A stretch of DNA of 64,000 bases from Muribaculaceae bacterium. GTDB taxonomy: Bacteria > Bacteroidota > Bacteroidia > Bacteroidales > Muribaculaceae. Location: positions 653,940 to 717,939 of the forward strand of contig JAMPGA010000001.1 of the NCBI GenBank assembly GCA_023664185.1, read 5' to 3'. Shown here piece after piece: positions 17,574-27,228 of this stretch. A program made the translations under genes and the position numbers. Every line of letters starts with the position of its first letter. The stretch's first letter is position 1. The notes beneath the pieces were generated by a model. It was not told the origin of the DNA, made no database searches, and was given only the letters and a program-made list of their open reading frames with translations.

Positions 17574-20500
17574 GGTCTTTGGAGTGTTACGGCCATAATG
17601 CCGGTTACATTGTCGGGCGAAAGTGATTCGAGAGTCAGCGAGGAGAGCTGCTTGGTGGGATCAACAGGGATATCCACCAGCGTGCCGGCTCCTCCGGGAA
17701 GTGTGCGTCCCGAGATGTTGCCCAGCTCCATGCCGGGATCTATTGCCACTTTGTGGCCTGCCATCTCGTCAAGCAGATTGCGGCTCACACGACCGTCGGC
17801 AAAGCTGAGACGGTAAGGGGTCTTAGCTCCGCCGGGCTGTGCAAAGGCGTGCTGATCGGTGAAGAAGTCCTGCTCGATGGGAGCAAGGTTGATGGGACTT
17901 ACCAGAGGCAGCTCGGTTGATGTGCTGTCGGTGTAATTAACGCGCAGCATGGCGCTGTTCATGCCCCACTGCATGTGATTGACGCTGCCTGCCATGAGCA
18001 GATACACGTGAGAGGCATTTCCCTCGAGGGGCAGCGATGCCTTGTTGGGATAGTTGCTCCAGCGTGTGGTGAAGAGTATGTTCTTTCCTTCAGAGGGTAG
18101 AGTGAAGGGGATGCCGATGCCGGTAGTGAGCGTGTCGGCCGACTCGGCAAGGAGCTTGCGCAGGCCTGAGTCGTCAATCTCCGGTGTAAGTTTCGGGTGA
18201 CACCATTCACCGGCGCCCTGGGTGGGGAGCTCGAGTGTGGTGACCGGCGGACGGGGCGACATATAGCGGTTGGTGAAGATGTCGGTCACGCTGGCGTTGT
18301 AGACGCTGTCTATCTCGATGGGCTGGCATTTCTCGCTGATGATTTCAGTGAAATCCTCGGGTAGACTTGCCACCAGGGGTGAGGTCTGGATAGTCTTGGG
18401 CTGCCACCACTTCAGCAGTCCGTCGGTCATCTGGGCAAACTCTACGTTTCCTTCTTTGTGATATTTCCCGGTGGGGCGGCCTGCGGAGTTGCCCCCTCTG
18501 ATCACCTTAACCGTATGTGTGCCCGGCTCGTTGAGGCTCAGCGAGATCCTGGGCTCACCGATAGATGTGGGCATGGCGGCAGCAGCCGAGACGCCGTCAA
18601 TGGTAACGTCGACCAGCCCTGAGGCCGGCACGATAAGGTTGATGGGAGTACCTGCGGGATATTTGTTTTCAATCACATAAGTATCTGTATCACCATCGCG
18701 CACAAAGCTGTATGCCACATCGGGAAGAGAGATCGAGGCATGATCCCACGTCGATGGGAATCCGGGGATAATTTCAACGTGGGGCTTGGGGCCGATGCGG
18801 TGAGGGCGTATGCCATACAGACCCTCAGTGAGGGCACGGCTCCATACGCCGATGGGGTCGGCAAAATCGCGGTAGCACTCTCCACGGGCAGCGTCATACT
18901 GGCTGATCTGACCGAAGTTTAGAGGCGAAGCTCCCTGATACATATTGTCAATGACAGTGCCTTTCATTATCTTGAAAGCCTCCTCCGGGCGTCCAGCCTG
19001 CCAATAGGCCAGAGCGGCGTGCATCACCTCGGCGATAGCCACATTGTTGATGCTCCATGAATAAGGCTTCCAGTTGGTTGTCGAGAGGGTATAGAGCTCT
19101 TCGTCCAGTCCGTCGGCTGTGACAGGGATGTGGGGGAGATTCTCGTCGACATACACCGTGGCAGCATAGTTTTTAAACGGGTCGGCCACCTCCGAGTCTA
19201 TGGCATGATAGATGGTCCATAGGGCTGCCGAGGGGTGAAGACGCCCTTGTTTGCCATACTCTTTATACTCAGCCCAGTGTCCGCGATCCTTCATCCACAG
19301 CACATTGTCGATGGCGCGTTTGATGGCCTGCGCTTCCTTATAATAAGGATTAGGATCTTCACCTATGGCTGCTGCCACATCGGCAGCAGCAGCGTTGGCA
19401 AACATGTTGTAGGCCGACGAGTGAGTCACCGAACCGCCGCTGTAATAGAGTGCGTCGCTGGCCCAGATGCAGCAGTATGCATCGTAAAGATGATCGCCAT
19501 CGGGGTCGAAATTGCGTTTTTCCCAATCCAGATGCCGCTTAATCACCGGAAAAAGCTGCCGCATTGCTGCAGTGTCGGCTGTGTGGCGGAAATGGCGCAT
19601 CATGGCATCGATATACACCAGATTCATGTCGTAGTGCGACATCTCGTCCTTCTTGCCGGGGCGGCGGCATATATATCCGTTGCTATACATGGGTGTACCC
19701 CAGCGCTTTTCGGCTCTTGCAAGATTGAGCAGAGAGTCCTGGCGAGGATGCTCGTAGACAGGGGGGATGTCAGTAATCTGATTGGCTGCGTAGGTGTTGA
19801 AGTGGGTCAACGCACGGTCGTGACGACCTATGGCATCTCCCACATATGCACCGCGCCATCCCAGGTGGGGAGTGCGCCAACCTATGGAGCCATGCAGCCA
19901 TGCCTCGCCGCTCCAGATGCCGTCGGCAGCCACAGAGAGGGCGCTACCAATGGGGTTGATCCAGGGATCGGGAGTAGTGATGGAGATGGCCGATGCAAGA
20001 GCATTGCGCTCACCCTCGGCCTGCTTGAAGAGGTTGGCAAGCTTTTTTTCTTTGACTACCGGAGCTATTCTTGCAGGAAACAAGGCCAGATAGCGTGTCT
20101 GACCGGGCTTAAGAGTTATGGTGCCTTCGTAGGAAGGAAGGTCGGTGATGGTATGGCTATCGGTGGGGAGAACCAGCGAGATTGTTTTGCGTTCCTTGGC
20201 TCCGTATTCCACAGTCACCAGGCCGTTTTTATTCACCGTATATATATTGCCTTTGCAATATTGCGGCTTTAGGTCGAAACAGTCGGCGGCATCGACTCCA
20301 AGATCACCTTCGCGTGAGAATTTCTTGTCGGCCACTCCGCCGAAACGCACTCCGATGGTCACCTTGGTTTTGTTGGTATTGGTCACCTTCCAGAGAGCCG
20401 CATCCGACGAGCGGAGCACCTGAGCCTCAACCGTTACACCCCCTTGCTCATAGTCCATACGGCCGGGGATATATGTGGCTGTACACGAGCCTTCGGGAAG

Positions 20501-20764
20501 CGTGAGCAGCAGATTGCCACCCATGCGGGGCAGATAGATGCCAAACTCGGGTGTGTCACTGCAGTCCATGCGAAACCCCGAGTGTGCTCCATACAGACCA
20601 CGTATGAACTTGCGTGTGCCGTTTAGGCTCACCGCGCCCGAGCCGTCGGGCATCGGAGTGTAGTGGAGAGGTCCCCCGGCATTTGTGTCACAAAACCCGG
20701 CCGCGGCTATTGAGAGAGCCGCGGTCAGGCATATAAGTTTCTTTGAAATCATATTCAGAGCCAA
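17570..20764 (-). CDS. DUF4450-type putative glycoside hydrolase
   Basis: 1064 residues with signal peptide (about 1-25; a second ATG five codons in also fits). Residues about 30-240 form a beta-rich domain resembling DUF4450, followed by an (alpha/alpha)6-like region (about 265-640: WINPIGSALSVAADGIW, GWRTPHLGWRGAYVGDAIGRHDRAL, CCIWASDALYYSGGSVTHSSAYN), and C-terminal beta domains. Context (between GH106 and a GH65/95-like gene, gaps of 7 and -4 bases) makes a carbohydrate-active role very likely. Similarity of this architecture to the large RG-II arabinofuranosidases (GH142 group) is possible from memory but not verified; substrate unassigned. Confidence 0.7.
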   Translation of the reverse strand: MALNMISKKLICLTAALSIAAAGFCDTNAGGPLHYTPMPDGSGAVSLNGTRKFIRGLYGAHSGFRMDCSDTPEFGIYLPRMGGNLLLTLPEGSCTATYIPGRMDYEQGGVTVEAQVLRSSDAALWKVTNTNKTKVTIGVRFGGVADKKFSREGDLGVDAADCFDLKPQYCKGNIYTVNKNGLVTVEYGAKERKTISLVLPTDSHTITDLPSYEGTITLKPGQTRYLALFPARIAPVVKEKKLANLFKQAEGERNALASAISITTPDPWINPIGSALSVAADGIWSGEAWLHGSIGWRTPHLGWRGAYVGDAIGRHDRALTHFNTYAANQITDIPPVYEHPRQDSLLNLARAEKRWGTPMYSNGYICRRPGKKDEMSHYDMNLVYIDAMMRHFRHTADTAAMRQLFPVIKRHLDWEKRNFDPDGDHLYDAYCCIWASDALYYSGGSVTHSSAYNMFANAAAADVAAAIGEDPNPYYKEAQAIKRAIDNVLWMKDRGHWAEYKEYGKQGRLHPSAALWTIYHAIDSEVADPFKNYAATVYVDENLPHIPVTADGLDEELYTLSTTNWKPYSWSINNVAIAEVMHAALAYWQAGRPEEAFKIMKGTVIDNMYQGASPLNFGQISQYDAARGECYRDFADPIGVWSRALTEGLYGIRPHRIGPKPHVEIIPGFPSTWDHASISLPDVAYSFVRDGDTDTYVIENKYPAGTPINLIVPASGLVDVTIDGVSAAAAMPTSIGEPRISLSLNEPGTHTVKVIRGGNSAGRPTGKYHKEGNVEFAQMTDGLLKWWQPKTIQTSPLVASLPEDFTEIISEKCQPIEIDSVYNASVTDIFTNRYMSPRPPVTTLELPTQGAGEWCHPKLTPEIDDSGLRKLLAESADTLTTGIGIPFTLPSEGKNILFTTRWSNYPNKASLPLEGNASHVYLLMAGSVNHMQWGMNSAMLRVNYTDSTSTELPLVSPINLAPIEQDFFTDQHAFAQPGGAKTPYRLSFADGRVSRNLLDEMAGHKVAIDPGMELGNISGRTLPGGAGTLVDIPVDPTKQLSSLTLESLSPDNVTGIMAVTLQRP

Positions 20765-20771
20765 GAAGATA

Positions 20772-22886
20772 TTAGGGCAGAGGTTTGATGCCTTCCCATC
20801 TTACATCCCAGGTGCCGTCCTTGGGGAAACCGGGATTTTCAACTTCACAACCATCCCAGCCGGCTGTCATGAGAGCCACTGCGGTGAGCAGACCACCGTT
20901 GCCGGGCAGATAGCAGCGCAGACGCTTGTCCTGATAGTTGTGTCCGTTGGGGAGATATGTGTTGGTGCGTTTGTCCATGAGCAGGGCGTTGACAGCCTTC
21001 TCGGGCTGACCCAGACGCACGGCACACATGGCTGTGGTGGGGTAGTCCCAGCCCCATGTGCGACCCCAGTTCCAGTTGTCGTAGATCCAGTCGAAGGTGT
21101 TGTTCATCAGATCCTCGCGCACCAGGGGTGAGGCGGGGAGCACTCCGAGAGCAGCCAGAACGGCCATATGGTCGGAGGTGAAGCGCACATCCTTATAGGT
21201 GTCGAGGGCGGTCTCGGCTGCGAGATAGAGCGAATCCTGAGCGGCCAGAGGTGAGAGTTTGTCGATTATCTCATCCCAGTCCATGTTGCGGCGTTCGCCC
21301 TTGCGCTCGCGCCATTTCTGGGCGGTGTTGAGGGCATAGTGCCAGTATGAGAGCTCGAAGGGGGGATTCACTGTCTCGGCTGCGCGCAGAGTCTCCTGTG
21401 CGGGAATGGCGCCGCGGAGTATGTAGCGATTGCCCAGGCCGTCATATTCGGCAAACGATGCCATGAACTTGGCTGTCTCCTGCACCAGGTCATAATACTG
21501 GTTGAGGATAGAGTCCGAGGGATTTGCACGATAGAGGAGCTCGGAGAGATAGATGAGGTGAGGCTGTTGCCAGATCAGGAACGAGCCCACCTTTGAGGGT
21601 GCTTCTGTGCCCGAGGGGTCGGTCATCTTCATCCAGCGCAGACCCTCGAAGCCCTGACGCGAGGCTATCTCGCGGGCCACATCCTTAACTGAGTCATACC
21701 AGGGCAGTGTGCGACCCAGCAGGTCTTCGTGGCCATAGAGGGCAAACTGTGCCTGGTGCCACCAGATCATCTCCATGTGGAATTTGCCAAACCATGAGTT
21801 GTAGGTCAGACCGGTTTCCTGTGGAGGTGTCGAGCCGGCGCACTGAGTGGCCAGGAGGTATTGCGAGAGCACTACGCGACGCTCCAGCTCGGTGGCGCGT
21901 GGATCGGTGCAGTGGCTGAAGTCTACCACACCACCGTTTTTCCAGAATCCCTGCCAGTAGTCGGAAGCGGCTTTCGAGGCATCGGCATAGGTCTGTCCGG
22001 CCACAGCGATGTCGGGTTCGGTGGGTGTGAAGCGTGCGGTGAAGCTCCACTGGTCATCGGTGGGAGTGATGACCACTTTGTTGCGACCGGCCAATGCGGG
22101 AGTCTCAGCGCCCTGCCAGGTCACAGTGACATAATATGTAGTTGTATCGATCGAGTGTGAGAGCACAGCCTTGTTGCCTTCGATTTTCACTATCTCTGTG
22201 GTGTGGAGCGAATCGCTGCTCCAGTCGCAGGCGTCGTCGGCATGACCGCCGGTCGGGTAGGGGAAGCGTATGCTCACGGGCAGACGCTTGGCCGAGTTGA
22301 CCGAAGCTGCCACCATGTCGAGAGCGGGGTCAACGGTAGTCTCCACTTTGACGGGTGTGCCGTCGGTGGTGAAGTTGGATGTGATCAGACCGTTCCACAT
22401 GTCGAGTTTCTGGTCTATGGCGTTGACATCATCAGGCGTGAGGCCATCAAAACCTATGGCTCCGAGATGGAGGCGGTGAGGATTGACGCGGTAATAGTTT
22501 GCAGCATCTTTCTGGCGACCGGCCTCGTTAAACTGCACTGCGTAAGGCTCTGTGCGTCCGCGGCCGAAGTCGTAATCCTTGAGGGTTTCCTGGCGTGTCA
22601 GATTTTCGACATTCGGAAACGAGTGCCATCCCCATTGGCTTTGTGTACCTAAGGGCACACCGTTTTTATATAGCTCGGGGAAACTCTGCAGGCCTGTCAC
22701 GTCAACGGTGAAGGCAAACTCGCCGTTGCCCACAGTGAGCGATGCAAGAGTATCGAGCTGGGTGATATGCGGATTGTTGCGCTCCACAAGCGCCTGACGG
22801 TCAATGGCCTGGGCTTCCGAGCAACTCTCCATTGAGATTGCCGTGGCGCATATGGCCGACCATAAAACTAAGGTCTTTGTTGACAT
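20772..22886 (-). CDS. (alpha/alpha)6-barrel glycoside hydrolase, GH65/GH95-like
   Basis: 704 residues from the start MSTKTLVLWSAIC; an upstream ATG at 22931 would lie in the -7 box and is rejected. Probable lipoprotein signal (ISMESC). An N-terminal beta domain begins ASLTVGNGEFAFTVDVTGLQ, and the helical barrel contains LTYNSWFGKFHMEMIWWHQAQF, the W-x-GK-x-H-x-EM-x-WWH pattern of this clan, and GLRWMKMTDPSGTEAPSKVG. First gene of the hydrolase operon. The enzyme class is supported by motifs; substrate (for example fucose, galactose or rhamnose linked) cannot be told. Confidence 0.75.
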   Translation of the reverse strand: MSTKTLVLWSAICATAISMESCSEAQAIDRQALVERNNPHITQLDTLASLTVGNGEFAFTVDVTGLQSFPELYKNGVPLGTQSQWGWHSFPNVENLTRQETLKDYDFGRGRTEPYAVQFNEAGRQKDAANYYRVNPHRLHLGAIGFDGLTPDDVNAIDQKLDMWNGLITSNFTTDGTPVKVETTVDPALDMVAASVNSAKRLPVSIRFPYPTGGHADDACDWSSDSLHTTEIVKIEGNKAVLSHSIDTTTYYVTVTWQGAETPALAGRNKVVITPTDDQWSFTARFTPTEPDIAVAGQTYADASKAASDYWQGFWKNGGVVDFSHCTDPRATELERRVVLSQYLLATQCAGSTPPQETGLTYNSWFGKFHMEMIWWHQAQFALYGHEDLLGRTLPWYDSVKDVAREIASRQGFEGLRWMKMTDPSGTEAPSKVGSFLIWQQPHLIYLSELLYRANPSDSILNQYYDLVQETAKFMASFAEYDGLGNRYILRGAIPAQETLRAAETVNPPFELSYWHYALNTAQKWRERKGERRNMDWDEIIDKLSPLAAQDSLYLAAETALDTYKDVRFTSDHMAVLAALGVLPASPLVREDLMNNTFDWIYDNWNWGRTWGWDYPTTAMCAVRLGQPEKAVNALLMDKRTNTYLPNGHNYQDKRLRCYLPGNGGLLTAVALMTAGWDGCEVENPGFPKDGTWDVRWEGIKPLP

Positions 22887-22928
22887 ATACAGTGTGATGA
22901 AGGTGAGATTTAAGGTTGATACTTTGGG

Positions 22929-22936
22929 CAAAGTTA
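22929..22936 (-). promoter_or_regulatory. -7 box of the glycoside hydrolase operon
   Basis: TAACTTTG on the minus strand, about 43 bases upstream of the first start codon. No clear TTTG at the -33 position, which suits an activator-dependent promoter. Confidence 0.55.
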
Positions 22937-23064
22937 CGAAAAATAAATGGGAATTACTTATTGTAGCGACAAAAAAACGCCGTAAAATATAGATAAGTCA
23001 ATTTTTGAGGGCCCTCATTATATAAAGATAACCAGAGGGTAGTAATATATCAGAATGGTTTGTC

Positions 23065-23152
23065 CAATCCAGCCCCTGTAGTGGGCATAGCATAATAGCC
23101 CAGGAGTGAGTCCCTGGGCTATTATGCCATGCCCCATACAGGGGCCGGGTTG
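23065..23152. repeat. 88-bp palindromic intergenic element (REP-like)
   Basis: Arms of 40 bases (23065-23104 and 23113-23152) match at 35 of 40 positions, each arm itself containing a CCCC-TGTA-GGGG sub-hairpin and the sequence CATAATAGCCCAGG. The right arm is closely similar to the element at 52638-52674 (GCCCCAGTATGGGGCACGGCTACATAGCCCAAGGG), so they belong to one family. It lies 17 bases after the glgB stop and may also end that transcript. Confidence 0.8.
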
Positions 23153-23168
23153 ACCCCCCTGGGTCTAT

Positions 23169-25184
23169 TTACCTTCTCTTTAGCTTGAGCACTTGGGCTG
23201 AGCGGGAGGGGAGATAGAGTTTGAGCCATTCGCGGCCGGTGGGGGCGAAGAGAGGATCGGTCTGGGTGAGGTGGTGGACACTCTCGTCGATATTGCCGTA
23301 GCCTCCGAACTGCGGATTGTCGGTAGACAGCACCACTTCATATTCGCCGGCAGGGGCGAGGATGCCATAGTCGGTAAACGACTTTGAAGGCGAGAAGTTG
23401 AAGATGAAGGCCAGATTGCCACGCATGAAGGCAAGCACCTGGTCGTCGTCCTTCTCCCAGAGTTCCACCACGGGGAGTGCCTGGAAGTTGTAGACACCCG
23501 AGATGAGATGGATCATGGCATTGTCAAAGACGTTCAGATAGCCGTATTTGAGCTCTTTGCGATCCACGAGATCCCACTGGCGACGGGCATATTTATAGCT
23601 CCAGCCGTTGCCCTCGCGCGGGAAGTCGATCCACTCGGGATGGCCGAATTCGTTGCCCATGAAGTTGAGATATCCGCCGTTGATGGTGGCAGCAGTGACC
23701 AGACGTATCATCTTGTGCAGAGCCATGCCGCGAGCCACCACCATATTGTCGTCGCCCTTCATCATGTGCCAGTACATCTCCTTGTCTATCAAGCGGAAGA
23801 TGATGGTTTTGTCGCCCACGAGAGCCTGATCGTGGCTCTCTACATAGGAAATGGTCTTCTCGTCGGCTCGACGGTTGGTGAGCTCCCAGAATATCGAGGT
23901 GGGTTTCCAGTCCTCGTCTTTCTTCTCCTTGAGGGTCTTGATCCAGTAGTCTGGTATACCCATGGCCATACGATAGTCGAAGCCCATACCTCCATCCTTG
24001 ATGGGCAGAGCCAGACCTGGCATTCCGCTCATCTCCTCGGCAATAGTGATGGCCGAGGGATTGATTTTGTGTATCAGCTTGTTGGCCAGGGTGAGATACG
24101 TGATGGCGTTGGTGTCCTCCGAGCCGTCGTAATAGTCGGCATAGCTGCCGAAGGCCTGTCCGAGTCCATGCGAATAGTAGAGCATGGAGGTGACGCCGTC
24201 AAAGCGGAATCCGTCAAATCGGAACTCCTGAAGCCAGTATTTGCAGTTGGAGAGCAAGAAGTTTATCACATCGTTCTTGCCGTAGTCGAAGCAGAGCGAG
24301 TCCCAAGCCGGGTGTTCGCGACGCGAGTCGCCGTAGAAATACTGGTTGTATGAGCCATCAAGACGTCCCAGGCCTTCCACTTCGTTTTTCACAGCATGAG
24401 AGTGCACTATATCCATAATCACGGCAATGCCCAGCTCGTGAGCGCGGTCGATGAGGCTCTTGAGCTCTTCGGGGGTGCCGAAGCGCGATGATGGTGCATA
24501 GAAGCTCGACACATGGTAGCCGAACGAGCCATAGTAGGGGTGTTCCTGAATGGCCATTATCTGTATGGCGTTGTAGCCGTCCTTGGCAATGCGGGGCAGA
24601 ATCAGGTCGCGGAACTCGGTGTATGTGCCTATTCCTTCCTTCTCCTGAGCCATGCCTATGTGGCATTCATATATAAGGAGTGGACGGGTGTCGGGGCGAA
24701 AGCGGCGCACTTTCCACTTATATGGTTCGGGCGCCCACACCTGGGCCGAGAAGACATGGGTATTTTCATCCTGCACCACGCGAGTTGCGTAGGCCGGAAT
24801 GCGTTCACCCTCGCCGCCGTCCCAGCGGACTATCATTTTATACAGATCGCCGTGATGGATGTCGGCGGGTTTCATTTTCAGCTCCCACACACCGTTTTCC
24901 TTGTGCTTGAGAGCATATTTCTTCAGCTCCTTCCATTTTGAGAAGTCGCCGATGAGGGTTATAGACGTGGCGTTGGGAGCCCATTCACGGAACACCCAGC
25001 TGCCGTCGGCATTATGGTGAAGGCCGAAGTAATTGTGGGCGTTGGCAAAGTTATCGAGTGAGCCGTCGGGGCCGCAAAGTTCAGCTTCCTTGCGGATGGC
25101 GTCTTCGTGGCGGCCGATTATGGCTTCGGCATAAGGCTCGAGCCAGGGGTCGTCTTTGAGGATGTTGAGAGTCTTCTTTTTCAT
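23169..25184 (-). CDS. glgB: 1,4-alpha-glucan branching enzyme, eukaryote-like type
   Basis: 671 residues. GH13 enzyme that makes alpha-1,6 branches in glycogen. CBM48 domain about 55-150, catalytic barrel about 170-560, C-terminal beta domain 570-670. Conserved regions: VIMDIVHSHA (His261/His263), FRFDGFRFDG with nucleophile Asp329, TIAEEMSGMPG with acid Glu383, VESHDQALVGD with His451-Asp452. The compact form lacking the extra N-terminal beta module of E. coli GlgB, and the sequence around FRFDGVTSMLYYSHGLG, fit the GH13_8 group with eukaryotic GBE1. Own promoter at 25225-25256; no other glg genes adjacent. Confidence 0.93.
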   Translation of the reverse strand: MKKKTLNILKDDPWLEPYAEAIIGRHEDAIRKEAELCGPDGSLDNFANAHNYFGLHHNADGSWVFREWAPNATSITLIGDFSKWKELKKYALKHKENGVWELKMKPADIHHGDLYKMIVRWDGGEGERIPAYATRVVQDENTHVFSAQVWAPEPYKWKVRRFRPDTRPLLIYECHIGMAQEKEGIGTYTEFRDLILPRIAKDGYNAIQIMAIQEHPYYGSFGYHVSSFYAPSSRFGTPEELKSLIDRAHELGIAVIMDIVHSHAVKNEVEGLGRLDGSYNQYFYGDSRREHPAWDSLCFDYGKNDVINFLLSNCKYWLQEFRFDGFRFDGVTSMLYYSHGLGQAFGSYADYYDGSEDTNAITYLTLANKLIHKINPSAITIAEEMSGMPGLALPIKDGGMGFDYRMAMGIPDYWIKTLKEKKDEDWKPTSIFWELTNRRADEKTISYVESHDQALVGDKTIIFRLIDKEMYWHMMKGDDNMVVARGMALHKMIRLVTAATINGGYLNFMGNEFGHPEWIDFPREGNGWSYKYARRQWDLVDRKELKYGYLNVFDNAMIHLISGVYNFQALPVVELWEKDDDQVLAFMRGNLAFIFNFSPSKSFTDYGILAPAGEYEVVLSTDNPQFGGYGNIDESVHHLTQTDPLFAPTGREWLKLYLPSRSAQVLKLKRR

Positions 25185-25224
25185 GGAATGGATGATTATA
25201 ATTCCGGGATAGAGGATTTCCCCA

Positions 25225-25256
25225 CAAACTTACAAATTCCCCAGCCAATTGGCAAA
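25225..25256 (-). promoter_or_regulatory. glgB promoter
   Basis: TTTG (25256-25253), 20-base spacer, TAAGTTTG (25232-25225); start near 25218, leader about 34 bases. Confidence 0.8.
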
Positions 25257-25642
25257 TTATAGCCAAAAAAAATGCCGAAAGTTCAGAATCTTTTCAGATA
25301 GCGTGCCAAGCCGCAGGCGTAACGGCGAAGAAAATGAGCTGATTGTTAAAATAAGCAAAATGTTGTAAACGCGTAGTTTTGATTGATATGACTTTTATAT
25401 CTGATATTCAGTTTTATTCAATATTATAAACTGAGTTTGGTTTAACATTTGTGTCTTAATGGCGTAAATAATCTGGCTGGCGATATACAGAAATTAACAA
25501 TTAGATGGCATCAAACTGTTAAATTGAGGTGCAAAAATTAACACTTTGCACAGATTTGGTGAAAAACGGTTATATTTGAGCCTTTCTGTGTTGCCAAGAG
25601 GCTGTGCATAATTGGCCATTTTTATTTGTTGCTGAAAATGAG
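25257..25642. other. AT-rich gap between glgB and the NlpC/P60 gene
   Basis: Nearly 400 bases with no convincing ORF. It holds a TATATTTG box on the plus strand (25571-25578) followed by a weak hairpin GCCAA...TTGGC and CATTTTTATTT (about 25593-25628), which could delimit a very short RNA but is below my threshold for a call. Otherwise I see nothing. Confidence 0.5.
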
Positions 25643-25650
25643 TAACTTTG
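25643..25650 (+). promoter_or_regulatory. -7 box of the NlpC/P60 gene
   Basis: TAACTTTG, with TTTT at the -33 position (19-base spacer), 35 bases before the ATG. Confidence 0.55.
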
Positions 25651-25684
25651 TAATGCCAAAAAATAATACAGCACAACTCAGTTC

Positions 25685-26305
25685 ATGAAATTAGCAAAAT
25701 ATATACTCTCAATAATAGCTATAGTCATCTCGGTCTCAGCCTCGGGCAAGACACTGCGAGTGCCTGAAGCCCACGCCAAGGCCACCGGCGCAATGTCGGC
25801 TCAATCCACTCCCCTCATGGCCGCAGCCATGGAGAGCGCGCGCCTCAACTCTCCCTTTGCCGCCGTCAAGGCCGAATTTCTTGAGAAGGCCGATGAGACA
25901 GATGCTCTCATTGAGGATATGAAGAATTATGCAGCCGGTTTTCTCGGCACACGTTACCGTCTCGGCTCATCCAGTCCCTCGGGTTTCGACTGCTCAGGTT
26001 TCACCAGCTATATTTTCCGCAACTTCGGCTACGATCTCAACCGCGACTCGCGCTCGCAGTTCAAGCAGGGCGAAAAGGTAGACAAGGACAATCTCAAGCC
26101 CGGCGACCTCCTGTTTTTCTCAAGCCGCTCGAGTGGCAAGGGCAGAGTTGGCCACGTGGCAATGGTGACTGAGGTCAACGCCGACGGCTCGTGCACCTTC
26201 ATCCACGCCTCCACCAAAAACGGTGTCACTTATCAGAAATTTCCCGACGGAGGCTACTACTCGCGCCACTTCCTCGGCGCCAAGCGCATAGTGGGAGTGC
26301 TCTAA
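25685..26305 (+). CDS. NlpC/P60 family cell-wall endopeptidase
   Basis: 206 residues: signal peptide about 1-21, a helical linker rich in Ala/Met (25-80), and the papain-like NlpC/P60 domain (82-206). The catalytic triad is readable: Cys103 in SGFDCSGF, His157 in RVGHVAMV, His174 in TFIHAST. Predicted to cut peptidoglycan stem peptides (gamma-D-Glu-diamino acid bond in known members) in the periplasm. Converges with the EamA transporter gene, the two stops overlapping by 4 bases. Confidence 0.93.
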   Translation: MKLAKYILSIIAIVISVSASGKTLRVPEAHAKATGAMSAQSTPLMAAAMESARLNSPFAAVKAEFLEKADETDALIEDMKNYAAGFLGTRYRLGSSSPSGFDCSGFTSYIFRNFGYDLNRDSRSQFKQGEKVDKDNLKPGDLLFFSSRSSGKGRVGHVAMVTEVNADGSCTFIHASTKNGVTYQKFPDGGYYSRHFLGAKRIVGVL

Positions 26306-27207
26306 CTATGAGCCTCTTTGGCTTTTGAGATAGTCACAAGCCACACTCCGCAAAATATCAGAACCACAGCTATAAGTTTGGTGGCCGTAAAGTGGTCAAT
26401 GCCAAGAGCTATACCTACGCAGGTTGCCACTATAGGCTGAACATAATTATACATACCCACAAGTGTAGGCCGGAGGTTTTTCTGGCCTATCATTATGCAT
26501 ATATATGCCAGAAAAGTGGCCACTACCACCACATAGGCGGCTCCCCATATCTCCTGATGTGTCATCTGTGTCCAGGTAGTGTGGACGGTGATATGCAGGG
26601 TGGAGGGCACCAGCAGAAGAGCGGCAAAGGTAAACATCCACTTCATCAGTGTGACAACCGAATATTTCTTGATGAAATTACGATAGAATGTCAGATAGAG
26701 GGCATAGCTGAGCTGAGCGGTGAGCACCAGGATATTGCCCAGGGTGGGATTGTCGCCCTTAACCCCCGAAGCCGTCCCACCCATCACTAATAACAGCGCT
26801 CCGGTTCCGCCTAAAACTATACCTCCGGCTTTTTTCAGAGTGATGGGCTCGCCCAATATCACGGCGGCCAGCAGCATGACCCACAGAGGCATGGTGGTGG
26901 TGATGATCGAAGCATCGCCGGGCGAGGTGAATCCTACACCAAATATATAGCAACCCTGATTGAAGAGTATACCCAGCATGGCTGCCCCGGCGAGTCGGAG
27001 AAGGTCAGGGCCGCTGACGTGTTCGCGTGGCGTGAAAATGGATGCTATCCAGAAGAGAGCGGCAGCACCGGCTATGCGGAAATTGGTCATGAGCAGCGGA
27101 GTCACAACCCCGGCTGCCATTGTCATTTTGGCTATCGGAGCCATCAATCCCCACATGCTGTTGGCTCCCAGCATGGCCAGATGACCTTTAAGTTGCGAAA
27201 ATTTCAT
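26302..27207 (-). CDS. EamA/DMT family permease
   Basis: 301 residues starting MKFSQLKGHLAMLGANSMWG; the longer frame to 27264 would cover its promoter. Ten hydrophobic segments in two EamA repeats (about 8-140 and 158-295). Drug/metabolite transporter superfamily, inner membrane, substrate unknown. A -7 box TAATTTTG lies at 27236-27229. Divergent from pgeF with a 46-base gap. Confidence 0.88.
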   Translation of the reverse strand: MKFSQLKGHLAMLGANSMWGLMAPIAKMTMAAGVVTPLLMTNFRIAGAAALFWIASIFTPREHVSGPDLLRLAGAAMLGILFNQGCYIFGVGFTSPGDASIITTTMPLWVMLLAAVILGEPITLKKAGGIVLGGTGALLLVMGGTASGVKGDNPTLGNILVLTAQLSYALYLTFYRNFIKKYSVVTLMKWMFTFAALLLVPSTLHITVHTTWTQMTHQEIWGAAYVVVVATFLAYICIMIGQKNLRPTLVGMYNYVQPIVATCVGIALGIDHFTATKLIAVVLIFCGVWLVTISKAKEAHS

Positions 27208-27228
27208 ACCTTTGTTGGAAAAACGGCG

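Noticed and set aside
19235..20272. 345-codon frame opposite the DUF4450 gene
   Set aside because: Antisense shadow; composition follows the opposite strand's codon bias.
25571..25630. Very short sRNA before the NlpC/P60 gene
   Set aside because: The -7 box is plausible but spacing to TTTG is 22 and the 5-bp terminator stem is weak.
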